DNA from: an uncultured Clostridia bacterium | GTDB lineage: Bacteria > Bacillota > Clostridia > Christensenellales > Borkfalkiaceae | DNA length: 64,000 nucleotides | Assembly: GCA_934796775.1 (NCBI GenBank) | Contig: CAKVPH010000002.1 | Coordinates: 62,001-126,000, forward strand | Direction of reading: 5' to 3' | Part shown: piece by piece, positions 8,896 through 19,098 of the stretch | Layout: each line of letters begins with the position of its first letter | How positions within the stretch are numbered: the stretch's first letter is position 1 | Notes under the pieces: model-generated | Databases searched by the model: none | The model's input: the letters and a program-made list of their open reading frames with translations, nothing else | What the model was told of the DNA's origin: nothing | Made by a program: the position numbers and the translations under genes

Positions 8896-10416
8896 ATGAG
8901 AAAATTAAAAGCTTTTATTGTATTGTTGATGTTCGTCATGGTTGTTTTATGCCCGAGTTGTAAAAGAGACTATGAAGAACTTGAAGATACTTACTATGAT
9001 GACGGAAAACCGTACAATATTGTATATTATATGTACTATAATTCCGCAAATCCGCCGCAGGATATGGAAGCGGTAAATGCACGAGTCAATCTGCTTTTAA
9101 AGAGCAAGTTGCCTAACACGACTATAGACATTATTCCGTACATTGCGGCTGAGTATACTACTAAGGTTTCTGCGGCTATTCTTGCATGCACAAAATTTGA
9201 TATTTGTTTTACTTCGCCCGAAATAAATCCCTATCTTGTCAATGTGCAAAGAGAAGCCTTTTTACCCACAGAATGGCTGATTAACGAATACGCTCCCGCA
9301 ACAAAGGCTTCTATTCCGGAATCGATGATAGAACAAACGCGTTATAACGGAAAAAGCTATGCCGTTATAAACGAGCAGATTTACCCAAGAACGTTTGCGG
9401 TAAATTTCCGTTCGGCGCAAGTAATCAAAAAGTATTTGGACGAAAACTACGGCGGAATTTCTACTGACGAAATATATACCGTTTTAAATTCCGAACTCAC
9501 GGCGTTCGATTTCATACGCAATTATTTAAACTGGCTTGCAAAGAACGGTCTTGGCAACGGCGGAAAAATTCACCAGATAGATACTGCAAGCACTTTGCAA
9601 AATTATTACGGATTTGATGATCTTGGAACAGGCATGGGAACTCCGGGCATTGTAAAGGTTGATGAAATATCAAACAATAACGGACGTTATAAGGCAACTG
9701 TAGTCAATCAGTTTGAAACCAAACAATATGAAGAGATGTTATCGTTCGTGTATGAACTTAAAAACGCAGGCATGCTCAATCCTAATTTAGGCGAAGCAAA
9801 TTATGATATCGTAGCGGAAAACAACTGGAAACCGGGTTATAGAACAGGGCAGATAGGCAGACTCGGATCTCCCGGATATTTTACAACCTACATTATGGGT
9901 ACAATGAACGCAATAAGTTCAACAAGTAAAAATCCCGCTCGTGTAATGAAGTTTTTAGAATTGCTTCGTACCGATTCCGAACTGCATAATACCATTCAGT
10001 ACGGTATAGAAGGCGAACATTATTTAATTGACGAAAATAACTCAAACAGAATATCCGAATTTTTAGGTTCGGGCTACAACAACGCACAGTTCGGGTGGGG
10101 CTTAGGCAGTGAATTTATTTCATATTTGCAACCTAATCAGCCCGATGACTTATGGGAACAAGTAAAAAATATAAATTCATCAACGCAGATGAGCGAACTT
10201 ATAGGCTTTCAGTTCGATCCTACAAAAGTTCGTCAAAAAATGGCGGATTGCAGGGCTGTCTCTTCTGAATTTATGCTCGCATTACAGCAAGGTCAATATA
10301 AGGATAAAGACGCAGCTCTTTCAGAGTTCAGAACAAAATTGAAAAAAGCCGGTTGTGATGAAGTAATTGCCGAAAAACAACGTCAACTTGACGAGTTTTT
10401 AAATAATAAAAAATAG
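8896..10416 (+). CDS. Extracellular solute-binding lipoprotein, LipO-like
   Basis: 506 residues. The ATG at 8896 is preceded by GGAGG (8886-8890), while the ATG at 8884 lies before that site and has none, so 8896 is preferred. Lipobox LCPSC puts the anchor at Cys22. The fold pattern is that of family 1 sugar-binding proteins (LPNTTIDIIPY, KFDICFTSPE). The C-terminal third (SSTSKNPARVMKFLELLRTD, then YGIEGEHY) is typical of LipO-like binding proteins with a DUF3502-type end. It is membrane-anchored outside the cell and should deliver an oligosaccharide to the two permeases encoded just upstream. Confidence 0.9.
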   Translation: MRKLKAFIVLLMFVMVVLCPSCKRDYEELEDTYYDDGKPYNIVYYMYYNSANPPQDMEAVNARVNLLLKSKLPNTTIDIIPYIAAEYTTKVSAAILACTKFDICFTSPEINPYLVNVQREAFLPTEWLINEYAPATKASIPESMIEQTRYNGKSYAVINEQIYPRTFAVNFRSAQVIKKYLDENYGGISTDEIYTVLNSELTAFDFIRNYLNWLAKNGLGNGGKIHQIDTASTLQNYYGFDDLGTGMGTPGIVKVDEISNNNGRYKATVVNQFETKQYEEMLSFVYELKNAGMLNPNLGEANYDIVAENNWKPGYRTGQIGRLGSPGYFTTYIMGTMNAISSTSKNPARVMKFLELLRTDSELHNTIQYGIEGEHYLIDENNSNRISEFLGSGYNNAQFGWGLGSEFISYLQPNQPDDLWEQVKNINSSTQMSELIGFQFDPTKVRQKMADCRAVSSEFMLALQQGQYKDKDAALSEFRTKLKKAGCDEVIAEKQRQLDEFLNNKK

Positions 10417-10427
10417 GAGTAGGAAAA

Positions 10428-12746
10428 ATGAGTGTAAAAACTAAAAAAATTTATTTGTGGGCATTTTCTCTTTTAATGACTGTAGCGATTGCTTTTGTGT
10501 TTATTTTTGCAAATGCAGCAGTTGTTGTTAAAGCTTCCGATGAAGAACTTTTCCCTGACGGCGGTTTTGAAAACGGAAATGTAGGTTGGACTTCAAACGG
10601 CGGCTCGGCTATCGTTTCGACCGATATCGTTCATTCGGGCGATAAAGCGTTGAAAGTATCCGAATTTTGGGCGCGTTATAATATTCGCGGAGATATTCAG
10701 TCTCCAAACGAAATTTATACTGTTCTTCAGCAAGGCGTGCAAGAAGGGACGCTGTATCGTATGTCAATGTGGACAAGATCGGTAAACGAAGGCACTACAA
10801 CGCTCGGTGCAGGATTTACTTTTACCGGACAAACCGAAGAAGGCTGGAGTTATCCGAGACTTAATTTCTTTGGCGGAATGTATTGTTACGGATATGAAAC
10901 CGAATGGGTATTACGTTCAAGCGTATTTGGAATTGCAAAAAATAACGATAAACTGATATTCTTTGTTGACGGTGCCAGTGAAAATACTGCAATAAGTTCT
11001 TTTGCAAATATCGATTTTGACCTTGGCTCAAACAACGGAGGTACTTACTTTGATGATGTTTCCGTTGTAAAAACTTCTTATACCGCAAATGCCGTTATCA
11101 CTTTAAAAGACGGAAACGGCGTAGTCAGCGGAAAACAACTGATTATAAAAGATGCAAACGGAACCGTACTTTCAAAGCAGCCGCAAATATCAGAAAATAA
11201 CGGCGTTTATACCGTAAAAGATTTAAACTTTAATACTTTAAACGATAGCTACAAATTTGCAGTTGACGGCATAGCCGGTATTTCCGATGGCATTATCACC
11301 GCAATAAATCGGAATGTTGAAATGAGATTATCTTCGTATACTGCTACCGTTACCGTAAAAGACGGTGAGGGTTCGCCTATCACCGATGCGGAAATAACAG
11401 CTGTTTCATCCGGAAAAGATGTTCCCGTAACCAACGAAGAAAACGGAACTTATACAATTTCGGACTTATATTCCGCAGTTGATATAAAGGTAGTCAAAGA
11501 AGGCTTGATTGAAAAACAAACACGTCTTACGGCTGAAAATTCGCATGTCGAATTAACTTTAGTGCCTGAAAAGCCCGCTACCGTTGTAAACGGCAACCTT
11601 ATAGCAAACGGCAACTTTGAAGAGGCTTTGGCGTCCGGAACGCAGGAACCGGGTAAATGGAATACCGAAGGCGGCAGTCTTGAAAAAACAACTAATTATC
11701 AGGAAGACGGAAAATATAGTTTAAAAATTAAGGGTAATTCGGCTTACAGGGTAGATTTAGGACAAATCAAGTTAGACGGAACAAAATACCTTTTAAATTT
11801 TTCGTCAATGAGCGAAACAGACAGTACAATACTCGTTGACGTGCGTGCTACCGTAAGTTCAGGCGGCGGTTATGCTTACCCGCAGGAACGTATAGTACAG
11901 GAAGTTAAGCTTTCGCAATCTTTTAACAAGTATGAAGCGGAATTTTCTATTTTATTTGATGAAATCGAAAAGACTGTAGTATATGAAGTAAACGGACAAA
12001 AGAGCAAAGTTTATACAAACGTAGCTTCGTTTGCGGCAATAGATTTTGTATTCGGTTCTGCGGGCGGCGCATATCTGGACAATATAAGTCTGCTGACTGC
12101 TTATGATATAGAGTTCGTCGTTTTAGACGGCGGAACGCAGGTTACAGAAGGTCTTGTTTTTGATATAGTCGGCTCCGACGGAAAGAAAATAGAAAAAACG
12201 CCCGAATATTCAGATGGCAGTTGGAAACTTAAAAATGTAAGCGGAAGCATTCGTCTTACCGTAAAATACGGCGAATATACTTATCCTGTAACGGTATTTG
12301 ACAGCCGCAATAAAACCGCAACTATTGAAAACGGATTTAAGTTGACCGTAAAACTTGTTGACGGAAACAATATGCCGGTAAAAGGCGCGCAGATAGTTGC
12401 TCGTAAAGGCGCAACGGATCTGTTCGAAATGACCGACAACGGCGACGGAACGTATACCTATGAAGGCGCAAGCGGAACATTTAGTTTGTATATTACTCTT
12501 GACGGATATGTGTTCCCCGTAGAACGTAATGTCAATTATGAAAAAACAGATATTACTATAACGGCAACTTCTTATCCCGATAGCGATTCTTCAGGCGAAC
12601 CCGGCGATTCATCTGATAGCAGTGAAGGCGGCGAAAGCGGCTGTGCAGACGGTTGTGGTTCCTCTCTTGGCGGTCTTTCCTATCTTATTTGTTTAGGATT
12701 AATCGGAATAGCAATTATAAATGTTTGCAAAAAAATCAGAAATTAA
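10428..12746 (+). CDS. Surface protein with two CBM-like domains and C-terminal membrane anchor
   Basis: 772 residues. Signal peptide about 1-36. Two CBM4/9-like jelly-roll domains are visible, one starting LFPDGGFENGNVGW and ending FDDVSVV (about 38-215), the other starting NLIANGNFEEAL and ending YLDNISLL (about 388-560). Each is followed by Ig-like or carboxypeptidase-regulatory-like beta modules (ITLKDGNGVVSGKQLIIKD, VTVKDGEGSPITDAEITAVS, VKLVDGNNMPVKGAQIVARK). A Ser/Asp/Gly-rich linker leads to a GCADGCGSSLGG motif, one hydrophobic segment and a KKIRN tail. No catalytic motif is seen. It should bind glycan at the cell surface for the importer encoded upstream. Its end resembles that of the 50859-53285 protein. 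Confidence 0.85.
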   Translation: MSVKTKKIYLWAFSLLMTVAIAFVFIFANAAVVVKASDEELFPDGGFENGNVGWTSNGGSAIVSTDIVHSGDKALKVSEFWARYNIRGDIQSPNEIYTVLQQGVQEGTLYRMSMWTRSVNEGTTTLGAGFTFTGQTEEGWSYPRLNFFGGMYCYGYETEWVLRSSVFGIAKNNDKLIFFVDGASENTAISSFANIDFDLGSNNGGTYFDDVSVVKTSYTANAVITLKDGNGVVSGKQLIIKDANGTVLSKQPQISENNGVYTVKDLNFNTLNDSYKFAVDGIAGISDGIITAINRNVEMRLSSYTATVTVKDGEGSPITDAEITAVSSGKDVPVTNEENGTYTISDLYSAVDIKVVKEGLIEKQTRLTAENSHVELTLVPEKPATVVNGNLIANGNFEEALASGTQEPGKWNTEGGSLEKTTNYQEDGKYSLKIKGNSAYRVDLGQIKLDGTKYLLNFSSMSETDSTILVDVRATVSSGGGYAYPQERIVQEVKLSQSFNKYEAEFSILFDEIEKTVVYEVNGQKSKVYTNVASFAAIDFVFGSAGGAYLDNISLLTAYDIEFVVLDGGTQVTEGLVFDIVGSDGKKIEKTPEYSDGSWKLKNVSGSIRLTVKYGEYTYPVTVFDSRNKTATIENGFKLTVKLVDGNNMPVKGAQIVARKGATDLFEMTDNGDGTYTYEGASGTFSLYITLDGYVFPVERNVNYEKTDITITATSYPDSDSSGEPGDSSDSSEGGESGCADGCGSSLGGLSYLICLGLIGIAIINVCKKIRN

Positions 12747-12760
12747 TTACAATTAATATT

Positions 12761-12789
12761 AAAGCTGTCGCACCTTTTGCGACGGCTTT
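12761..12789 (+). terminator. Stem-loop after the surface-protein gene
   Basis: A 12-bp stem (12761-12772 with 12778-12789, one G-T wobble) closes a 5-base loop. Only a short TTTAAT follows, so it may be a weak terminator or an mRNA-stabilising hairpin that lowers expression of the GH95 gene. Confidence 0.6.
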
Positions 12790-12811
12790 AATATAAAAAA
12801 CAACCGAACTT

Positions 12812-15196
12812 ATGAACGCTATAAAAAATTATACAATAAAAAACGCAATGCCCGCAACATGCTGGCAGGACGCAACTCCGCTCGGCAACGGTAAAATCGG
12901 CGCAATGTTTTACGGAAGCATTTACGACGAGCGCATTTTATTAAATCACGAAGCTTTATATTCCGGCTCGGTCGATATGCCTTTGCCGGATATTTCCGGC
13001 AAACTAAAAACGCTGAGAAAATACCTGGACGACGGCGATTATTTAAAAGCCGAGCGTTTTTATCCCGAAGAACTTAAAAGTCTTGGATACAGTGCAAGAA
13101 CAGGCGATTATTTGCCCGCTTTCGATATCCGCATGATAACAAAAACGCAGAATGCGTTTTCCGACTACTCTCGCCGCTTAAATTTCAGGGAAGGCGTCTT
13201 TTCGCTTACTTATAAAGACGGCGAAACGCAGTTTAACAGGGAAGCGTTTACAGACAGTGCGAACGGGTTTTTATTTATAAAACTTTCGTCGCAGGGGCGC
13301 GCCCTGAATTTTGAAATAACTTTCGAGCCGCACGATTTATCCGACGCGGTTGACAGCTCGGGCAACGCAATAAGAAAGCATCTGCCTTCTTACAAATTTT
13401 ACACCGATAACGGCGTATTAAAAGGCGAGCTTGTAACTTTGGACGGAGATAAATTCACGGCAAGCTTAAAAGTGTTTTCAAACGGCAAAGTTTCGCTTTA
13501 CGATAAAGTAAAAAAACAAAAACTTGCGGGTATGCGCGGCACTGCGGAATTAAGCACTAATTTTTTCTCTGTTTCAGATGCAAGCGAGGCGTTAATAGTC
13601 TGTTCACTTATAAAGTCAGGCGATGAAAAGGAGTTCGATTTTAGAGCTTTCGATTTATCGTCCGAAGATTACGAAAAAATCAAATCTGCGCATACAAAAA
13701 GCTTTTCTGCCGATTTTGACAGAATGAAACTCATTATCGGACAAAGCGAAGAAAACAGAACGGTCGAGCAAATGCTGTTAGACGGTTATAACGGAAATAT
13801 TCCCGCTTCGGTAATAGAAAAGCAGGCTCTTTTCGGCAGATATCTTTTGTTAAGTTCTTCTTCAAACTGCAAATATCCCGCAAATTTGCAGGGAATCTGG
13901 AACGGTGCGTATTGCCCCGCCTGGAGTTGTACGTTTTTCAATAACGAAAATATCGAAATGAGCTACTGGCAGGCGTTATCCGGTAACATAGCGGAGTGCT
14001 GCCTTGCTCTTTACGATTTTTATCTTTCAAAAATGGAAGATTATCGTGAAAACGCAAAAAAACTCTTTGGTTGCAGGGGAATATTGTTGCCTTTATATTG
14101 CGACGATAAAAGAGGGCTTAAAAAGGACGTTCAGTCGCACGTTTTATACTGGACGGCAAGTTCTTCCTGGATATCTAACATGTTTTTCGATTATTATCTG
14201 CACACGCGCGATAAAGAGTTTTTAAAGCAAAAAGCATATCCGTTTATGAAAGAATCCGCTCTTTTTTACGAGGACTTTATGCAAACGGACGAAAAAACGG
14301 GGTATTTAAAAAGCTATCCGTCCGACTCGCCCGAAAACTGTGCAAACGGCAGCTTTAACGGCGCCGGCAACGTAAACGTGTGCATAAACGCAACTATGGA
14401 TTTTGCGGCTTTAAAACAGCTTTTAACCGATCTTTTGTATGCCGAAAAAGAGTTAGCGATACAGGACGAAAAGCACAGCGTATGGCAAAATATGCTTGAA
14501 AAAATTCCGCCGTACGTTATAAATTCCGACGGCGCGCTTGCCGAATGGATGCATTCCGATTTTAAAGATAATTACGAGCATCGTCATCTTTCGCATTTGT
14601 ATCCGCTTTTCCCTGGACGCGAGATTACCAAAAAGGACGAAAAATTATTTTCCGCATGCGAAAAAGCACTTATGTGCCGCTATAAGTTAGGCTTAAAAGA
14701 ACAAACCGGTTGGAGTTTTGCTCATCTTGCCAACTTATGGGCTGCTGCCGGTAACGGCGAAAAAGCTCTGGATTGTTTAAATCTGCTAATGCGTTTTTGC
14801 GTAGGCAACAATTTGTTTACATACCACAACGATTGCCGCAGTCAGGGCGTAACGCTCAAATTTATGTGGGCAAAACACGCGCCTTTCCAGATAGACGCAA
14901 ATCTCGGCTTTACCGCCGCAGTGCAGAATATGCTTATTTCGTCTTCTGAAAGTGAGATATGCGTATTTCCCGCACTTCCAAAATCATGGGATAACGTATA
15001 CATAGGTCCGTGTCTTACTCGGGCAGGCGTAGCCGTTACGGCTGAACTATCAGAAGGTAAAATTTTCGTAACGCTGAAAGCTAAAACCGACGTGCAGATT
15101 ACGCTAAGTTCCGGGCTGAACGTTAAATGGCAGAGCGATACCGATGTAAAACTCAAAGCAAACGAAAGTTTGACTATTGAAGGAATCGTTGAATAA
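12812..15196 (+). CDS. GH95-type glycoside hydrolase (alpha-L-fucosidase/galactosidase family)
   Basis: 794 residues, no signal peptide, so probably cytoplasmic. The N-terminal beta domain opens with the family hallmark PLGNGKIGAMFYGSIYDERI. The (alpha/alpha)6 barrel has NLQGIWN, then the N-x-N pair of GH95 at Asn378 and Asn380 (FFNNENIEMSYW), the general-acid Glu578 in LAEWMHSDF, the EHRHLSHLYPLFPG block, and Asp695 in QIDANLGFTAA. These match the residues established for bifidobacterial 1,2-alpha-L-fucosidase, so activity is likely retained; related members act on alpha-L-galactose. It probably cleaves an imported oligosaccharide. It follows the transporter operon after a hairpin. No convincing ribosome binding site is seen. 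Confidence 0.92.
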   Translation: MNAIKNYTIKNAMPATCWQDATPLGNGKIGAMFYGSIYDERILLNHEALYSGSVDMPLPDISGKLKTLRKYLDDGDYLKAERFYPEELKSLGYSARTGDYLPAFDIRMITKTQNAFSDYSRRLNFREGVFSLTYKDGETQFNREAFTDSANGFLFIKLSSQGRALNFEITFEPHDLSDAVDSSGNAIRKHLPSYKFYTDNGVLKGELVTLDGDKFTASLKVFSNGKVSLYDKVKKQKLAGMRGTAELSTNFFSVSDASEALIVCSLIKSGDEKEFDFRAFDLSSEDYEKIKSAHTKSFSADFDRMKLIIGQSEENRTVEQMLLDGYNGNIPASVIEKQALFGRYLLLSSSSNCKYPANLQGIWNGAYCPAWSCTFFNNENIEMSYWQALSGNIAECCLALYDFYLSKMEDYRENAKKLFGCRGILLPLYCDDKRGLKKDVQSHVLYWTASSSWISNMFFDYYLHTRDKEFLKQKAYPFMKESALFYEDFMQTDEKTGYLKSYPSDSPENCANGSFNGAGNVNVCINATMDFAALKQLLTDLLYAEKELAIQDEKHSVWQNMLEKIPPYVINSDGALAEWMHSDFKDNYEHRHLSHLYPLFPGREITKKDEKLFSACEKALMCRYKLGLKEQTGWSFAHLANLWAAAGNGEKALDCLNLLMRFCVGNNLFTYHNDCRSQGVTLKFMWAKHAPFQIDANLGFTAAVQNMLISSSESEICVFPALPKSWDNVYIGPCLTRAGVAVTAELSEGKIFVTLKAKTDVQITLSSGLNVKWQSDTDVKLKANESLTIEGIVE

Positions 15197-15208
15197 CTTT
15201 TTCCAAAC

Positions 15209-15238
15209 AAAAAACTCCGCGAAAGGCGGAGTTTTTTA
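15209..15238. terminator. Bidirectional terminator between convergent genes
   Basis: CTCCGC (15215-15220) and GCGGAG (15226-15231) with a 5-base loop, extended by AAAA on the left and TTTTTT on the right. It serves both the GH95 gene and the convergent AraC-type gene. Confidence 0.85.
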
Positions 15239-15252
15239 TAATATTTTATAAA

Positions 15253-16128
15253 TTAAAAAATTATTTTTTTGGTTTCGCGGTCGGAATTAAGTCTGATTTT
15301 ATTTCTGAAAGCTGTCGGCGTACAACCATATTTTTGTTTGAATAAGTTGTTAAAGTGCGCTATAGAACTGTATCCTAATCCCATGCATACCGATAAAACC
15401 GAATCTTTGGAGTAGGCGAGTTTGTCAGCGGCAATAAACATTCGTCTGTCGTTTAAATATTCCGTAAGCGTTTTTCCCGTTTTGGCTTTAAATACGCGGC
15501 ATATATGTTCTCTCGAATAAAAGAAGGGAGATAAAATGCTTTCCCGGCTTTGCGATATTATCGCGGGATTGTTAAGGCGTGATAAAAGCTGGTTCAGCCA
15601 GTCGGGATTATCATTTTCTGCATCGTCTATACCAAACAAAAGCATACCTAAAAGATAGGAGCAGTAAACTCGCGCAAGCGACAAGGCACCCGATAAATTT
15701 TTCTTTAAGGCGAGCATACCGTCTATTTTAATAAAATTCTCTTCTAACTCATGGATTTTGCTTTCGGACAGAGAAAATTTTACCTGAGTATTTCCGTTTA
15801 TAAAATTATCGTACAAGTCGGGCGAAATAAAGTTGCAAACGTCTTTAAAAAAGCTTACTCTTATTATAACGTCGCGGTGTCTGCAGGCGTTGTTTTTTTC
15901 GCGTAAAAAAATATGTTGGTCTTTGGGGCGCAAAAACAAAATATCGCCTGCGCGAAGCTGCGTCAAAGTTCCGTTCAGCTCGTGCGCAATGTTCCCTTCG
16001 AGTATATAAAATATTTCAAAAAAAGTGTGATCATGCAAAATATCATCGCCGTCGCTTGTCAGTTTGGAATAAAACGGCATATTCGGCGTTGTCAACCAAT
16101 CGTCTAAATGATATGGAATATTAGTCAT
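15253..16128 (-). CDS. AraC-family transcriptional regulator with cupin sensor domain
   Basis: 291 residues. The N-terminal half is a cupin-like sugar-sensing domain (HDHTFFEIFYILEGNIAHEL, QLRAGDILFLRPKDQH). The last 100 residues hold two helix-turn-helix units typical of AraC/XylS (YSREHICRVFKAKTGKTLTE, then VLSVCMGLGYSSIAHFNNLF). It is divergent from the GH78 gene across a 335-bp region, so it probably activates that operon in response to a sugar such as rhamnose or an oligosaccharide. The inducer is not known. The promoter lies so close to the ATG that the message may be leaderless. Confidence 0.93.
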   Translation of the reverse strand: MTNIPYHLDDWLTTPNMPFYSKLTSDGDDILHDHTFFEIFYILEGNIAHELNGTLTQLRAGDILFLRPKDQHIFLREKNNACRHRDVIIRVSFFKDVCNFISPDLYDNFINGNTQVKFSLSESKIHELEENFIKIDGMLALKKNLSGALSLARVYCSYLLGMLLFGIDDAENDNPDWLNQLLSRLNNPAIISQSRESILSPFFYSREHICRVFKAKTGKTLTEYLNDRRMFIAADKLAYSKDSVLSVCMGLGYSSIAHFNNLFKQKYGCTPTAFRNKIRLNSDRETKKIIF

Positions 16129-16134
16129 ACTTTT

Positions 16135-16164
16135 ACTTTAACATAAACAACTTAAAATGTCAAT
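16135..16164 (-). promoter_or_regulatory. Promoter of the AraC-type gene, start site at the ATG
   Basis: Read on the minus strand: TTGACA (16164-16159), 18-base spacer, TAAAGT (16140-16135). The predicted start falls at about 16128, the first base of the start codon. The region 16129-16463 is otherwise AT-rich and holds no gene. Confidence 0.5.
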
Positions 16165-16358
16165 AGAGATTAAAAATTTTCTTATTTTTTATTGAAAAAG
16201 CTTTTTAAAGCGTAAAATATAGCAAAATTCTGATAAAAAACGGAAAAAAGCTTTATTTGCGCTTTTATTTTAATAATTTGGCAATAAAAAAGTTTATATG
16301 GCAGATTTTTTAAAAAATATCAATACAGAGTAAGAATTATATCAAAAATAATGTAGAT

Positions 16359-16387
16359 TTAAGATTTTGCGAGTGTTATACTATAAT
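16359..16387 (+). promoter_or_regulatory. Possible promoter of the GH78 operon
   Basis: TTAAGA (16359-16364), 17-base spacer, TATAAT (16382-16387). The weak -35 box fits a promoter that needs an activator such as the divergent AraC protein. No clear activator site was found. Confidence 0.4.
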
Positions 16388-16463
16388 TGAAAAAAAGTTT
16401 TTAATCGATTTTTATACCGTTTAAATTTAGTGATATAAAAAAACGGACTATTTGAGGCGTTTT

Positions 16464-19073
16464 GTGGAATTGATTTTAAAATGTAACAATTTAATAGATC
16501 CGGGTTTTGTTTCAGGTGATCTTGTGTTTACCGTCGGAATTTCGTGCGGTTGTGCCAAGAGTATAGAATTCACCGTTTTTAATAACGAAAACGTAGTTTA
16601 CCGCAATGTTTTTTCAGACGGAAATGTTCCGCCGTTAAAACTTTCCGGCGAGCTTTTCAAACCGAATACCGAGTATTTGTGGTCGGTAAAAGCATATAGC
16701 GACGGCAAGCTTTTGGCTCAAAAAAACGTTGCGATAAAAACGGGATTTTTGCCTGAAAGCGCAAAATGGGTAACAGCAAAAGGAAGTTTAAAAAACGTTC
16801 TGCGTTTCGAGCGCGAGTTTGAAATTCCGAATGATATAAAAAGCGCAAAACTATTTATTTGCGGTTTGGGATTTTTTAATTCTTACTTAAACGGAGTAAA
16901 AACCGACGATACGTATTTTAAGCCGCTGTTCAGCGATTATTGTCAGCGTAACAGGGCAAAAAATTCAGCCATTCCGCTTACCGATAAACATTTTGTGGGT
17001 GCATACGTTTACGACGTGAAAAACCTGATAAAATGCGGCAAAAACGTGCTTTCGGTGATACTTGGAAACGGCTATTTTAAAAACGAGGACAAAATAGAAG
17101 AACCTTACGTTTCGTTTGGTAATCGCAGGCTTATTTACGAATTTTTAATAGAGCTGAAAAGTGGAAAAACGCTCAGAATATCTTCTGACGGTACCGAAAA
17201 AATTTATGAAACGCCCGTCCGGTCGGACTTGTTTTTCGGCGATAAAATAGACTTTTGCGGCGAAGAAAGATTTATTTCTTACGCAAAAGTTTGCCCTGAC
17301 GGTTTAGGCGAGTGGAAATTTTATTCTGTTTTGCCAGACAAAGTAGCTGAAACGCTTTTCCCCGTAAAATACCCGCAAAAAACTGAAAACGGCTTACTTT
17401 ACGATTTCGGTAAAAATCATACGGGTGGCTTAAATTTTAAAATTTGCGGACGGCGCGGGCAAAAAGTCACGCTTAAATATGCCGAGAAACTGTTTGATGA
17501 CGGCACGCCGAATATGTATACTTCCGCCTGGTCTGATTTCAACGTGGAAAAGCAAGAAAAGGTTAAAATAGAGCAAACCGCAGAATACGTTTTAAGCGGA
17601 AAGCCGGACGAAATATCGCCGCTGTTTTGTTGGCGGTGTTACAGATACGTTGAAATTTGCGGGGCGGACGGCGCAGAAATTTATGATTTATCTTCGCTGT
17701 TCATTCATTCCGATATAGCGTTCGATTGCGAATTTTCATGCTCAAACGAACTTTTTGACCGTATATTTAACGCAAGCGTTTTAACGTTTAAAGATAATCT
17801 TCATTCGGGCGTTATAAGCGATTGTCCTCACCGCGAAAAGCGTTCTTACACGGGCGACGCGAGAATAGTTGAACGAGCAATGCTTACCGTTTCCGATTCC
17901 GTCGGCTTATACGAAAAGTTTTTGGACGATATTTTGTCCGCACAAAGGTCTGACGGATTCGTATGTTATTCCGCACCGTTTTTAGGCGGCGGAGGCGGCT
18001 ATGCCTGGAGCGTTGCGGTTGCAACCATGCCAGACTCGCTTTATTCGTTTACGGGCAATGCGTATTATGCGCAAAAAACCTATCCGGCAATTAAAAAATG
18101 GATAGGTTACTGCAAAAGCAAAGCTAAAAATTATATAGTCGAAAATAACGACGAAGCGTGGCTTTTAAGCGATTGGCTCGCTCCCGAAATCGCCGTTTTC
18201 AATCTCAGACTCATGAACACGCTTTGTTTTTACGAGTCGGTAAAAGTAGCAAAGCGTTTTGCCTCGGTTTTAAAAAAGCCTGACGAAGAAAAAGAGTTTT
18301 CGGTCTTGCTTGAAAATATAAAAAATGCAATAAACAACGAATTTTTAGATTACGATAATTGCAGATATGCGGCGGGTGTGCAGGGTGAAAACGTATATCC
18401 GTTCGCACTCGGGTTAGTACCTGAAAGCCTGCACGAAAAAATGCGCGAAAAAATCCGTGCGCTTTACGAAAACGAGCGTAATTATCATATAGATACGGGA
18501 ATAGTAACCACGCCCGTTTTGTTAGACGCTTTATCAAAAAACGGTATGGCGGATATTGCGTATAAAATACTCGATTGCAAAGACTATCCGTCGTATGCAA
18601 GTATGCTCGACGGTGAAACGACGCTTTGCGAACACTGGTCAAAAAAGTGGCCCGATTATAAAATAGGTAGCGGCGACGAAATAGTAAAGGGCGGCGGAGA
18701 GCTTTCGCATTGTCATCCCATGTTTGGCAGCGTTGCCGAAATAATTGTAAAATACGCCGCGGGGATAGATTTATTTAGTTTAAACGAACGCAAAATAATA
18801 ATTCGTCCCGAATTTTTGCCTTATCTTGACTATGCCGAAGCAAAAAAGCTGACTTCATACGGCAATATAGAAATAAAATATAACAAAGACGGCAAAAAAG
18901 CAATATTGAAATTCAACGTACCGTCAGGTCTAACCGCCGAATTTTATCCCGCAGGAATTTTGGGCGAGCTTAAAATAAACGGCAACAGCGTAAATTACGC
19001 TGCATTTGATAACGTGTGCGCCCCCATATGTTTGCCGTGCGGCAAATATCGGGCAGAATACGTTTTAAAATAA
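16464..19073 (+). CDS. GH78-type alpha-L-rhamnosidase
   Basis: 869 residues from a GTG start at 16464, chosen because GAGG (16454-16457) lies 6 bases upstream; a TTG at 16452 overlaps that site. The layout is the GH78 one: N-terminal beta domains, an (alpha/alpha)6 barrel and a C-terminal beta domain. Catalytic candidates are Glu458 in DCPHREKRSYTGDA, matching the general acid in the family's D-C-P-x-R-x-E-R block, and Glu723 in DGETTLCEHWSKKW, matching the base. The GGGELSHCHPMFGSVAEII stretch is also typical. No signal peptide, so likely cytoplasmic and acting on imported oligosaccharides. It leads the second glycan operon, 25 bp before a DEP-motif lipoprotein gene. Confidence 0.9.
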   Translation: MELILKCNNLIDPGFVSGDLVFTVGISCGCAKSIEFTVFNNENVVYRNVFSDGNVPPLKLSGELFKPNTEYLWSVKAYSDGKLLAQKNVAIKTGFLPESAKWVTAKGSLKNVLRFEREFEIPNDIKSAKLFICGLGFFNSYLNGVKTDDTYFKPLFSDYCQRNRAKNSAIPLTDKHFVGAYVYDVKNLIKCGKNVLSVILGNGYFKNEDKIEEPYVSFGNRRLIYEFLIELKSGKTLRISSDGTEKIYETPVRSDLFFGDKIDFCGEERFISYAKVCPDGLGEWKFYSVLPDKVAETLFPVKYPQKTENGLLYDFGKNHTGGLNFKICGRRGQKVTLKYAEKLFDDGTPNMYTSAWSDFNVEKQEKVKIEQTAEYVLSGKPDEISPLFCWRCYRYVEICGADGAEIYDLSSLFIHSDIAFDCEFSCSNELFDRIFNASVLTFKDNLHSGVISDCPHREKRSYTGDARIVERAMLTVSDSVGLYEKFLDDILSAQRSDGFVCYSAPFLGGGGGYAWSVAVATMPDSLYSFTGNAYYAQKTYPAIKKWIGYCKSKAKNYIVENNDEAWLLSDWLAPEIAVFNLRLMNTLCFYESVKVAKRFASVLKKPDEEKEFSVLLENIKNAINNEFLDYDNCRYAAGVQGENVYPFALGLVPESLHEKMREKIRALYENERNYHIDTGIVTTPVLLDALSKNGMADIAYKILDCKDYPSYASMLDGETTLCEHWSKKWPDYKIGSGDEIVKGGGELSHCHPMFGSVAEIIVKYAAGIDLFSLNERKIIIRPEFLPYLDYAEAKKLTSYGNIEIKYNKDGKKAILKFNVPSGLTAEFYPAGILGELKINGNSVNYAAFDNVCAPICLPCGKYRAEYVLK

Positions 19074-19098
19074 AATCTTCTAAATAAGGAGCAAAACG

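Noticed and set aside
14842..15210. 122-codon minus-strand frame at the end of the GH95 gene
   Set aside because: Antisense to conserved GH95 motifs (QIDANLGF); no start signals.
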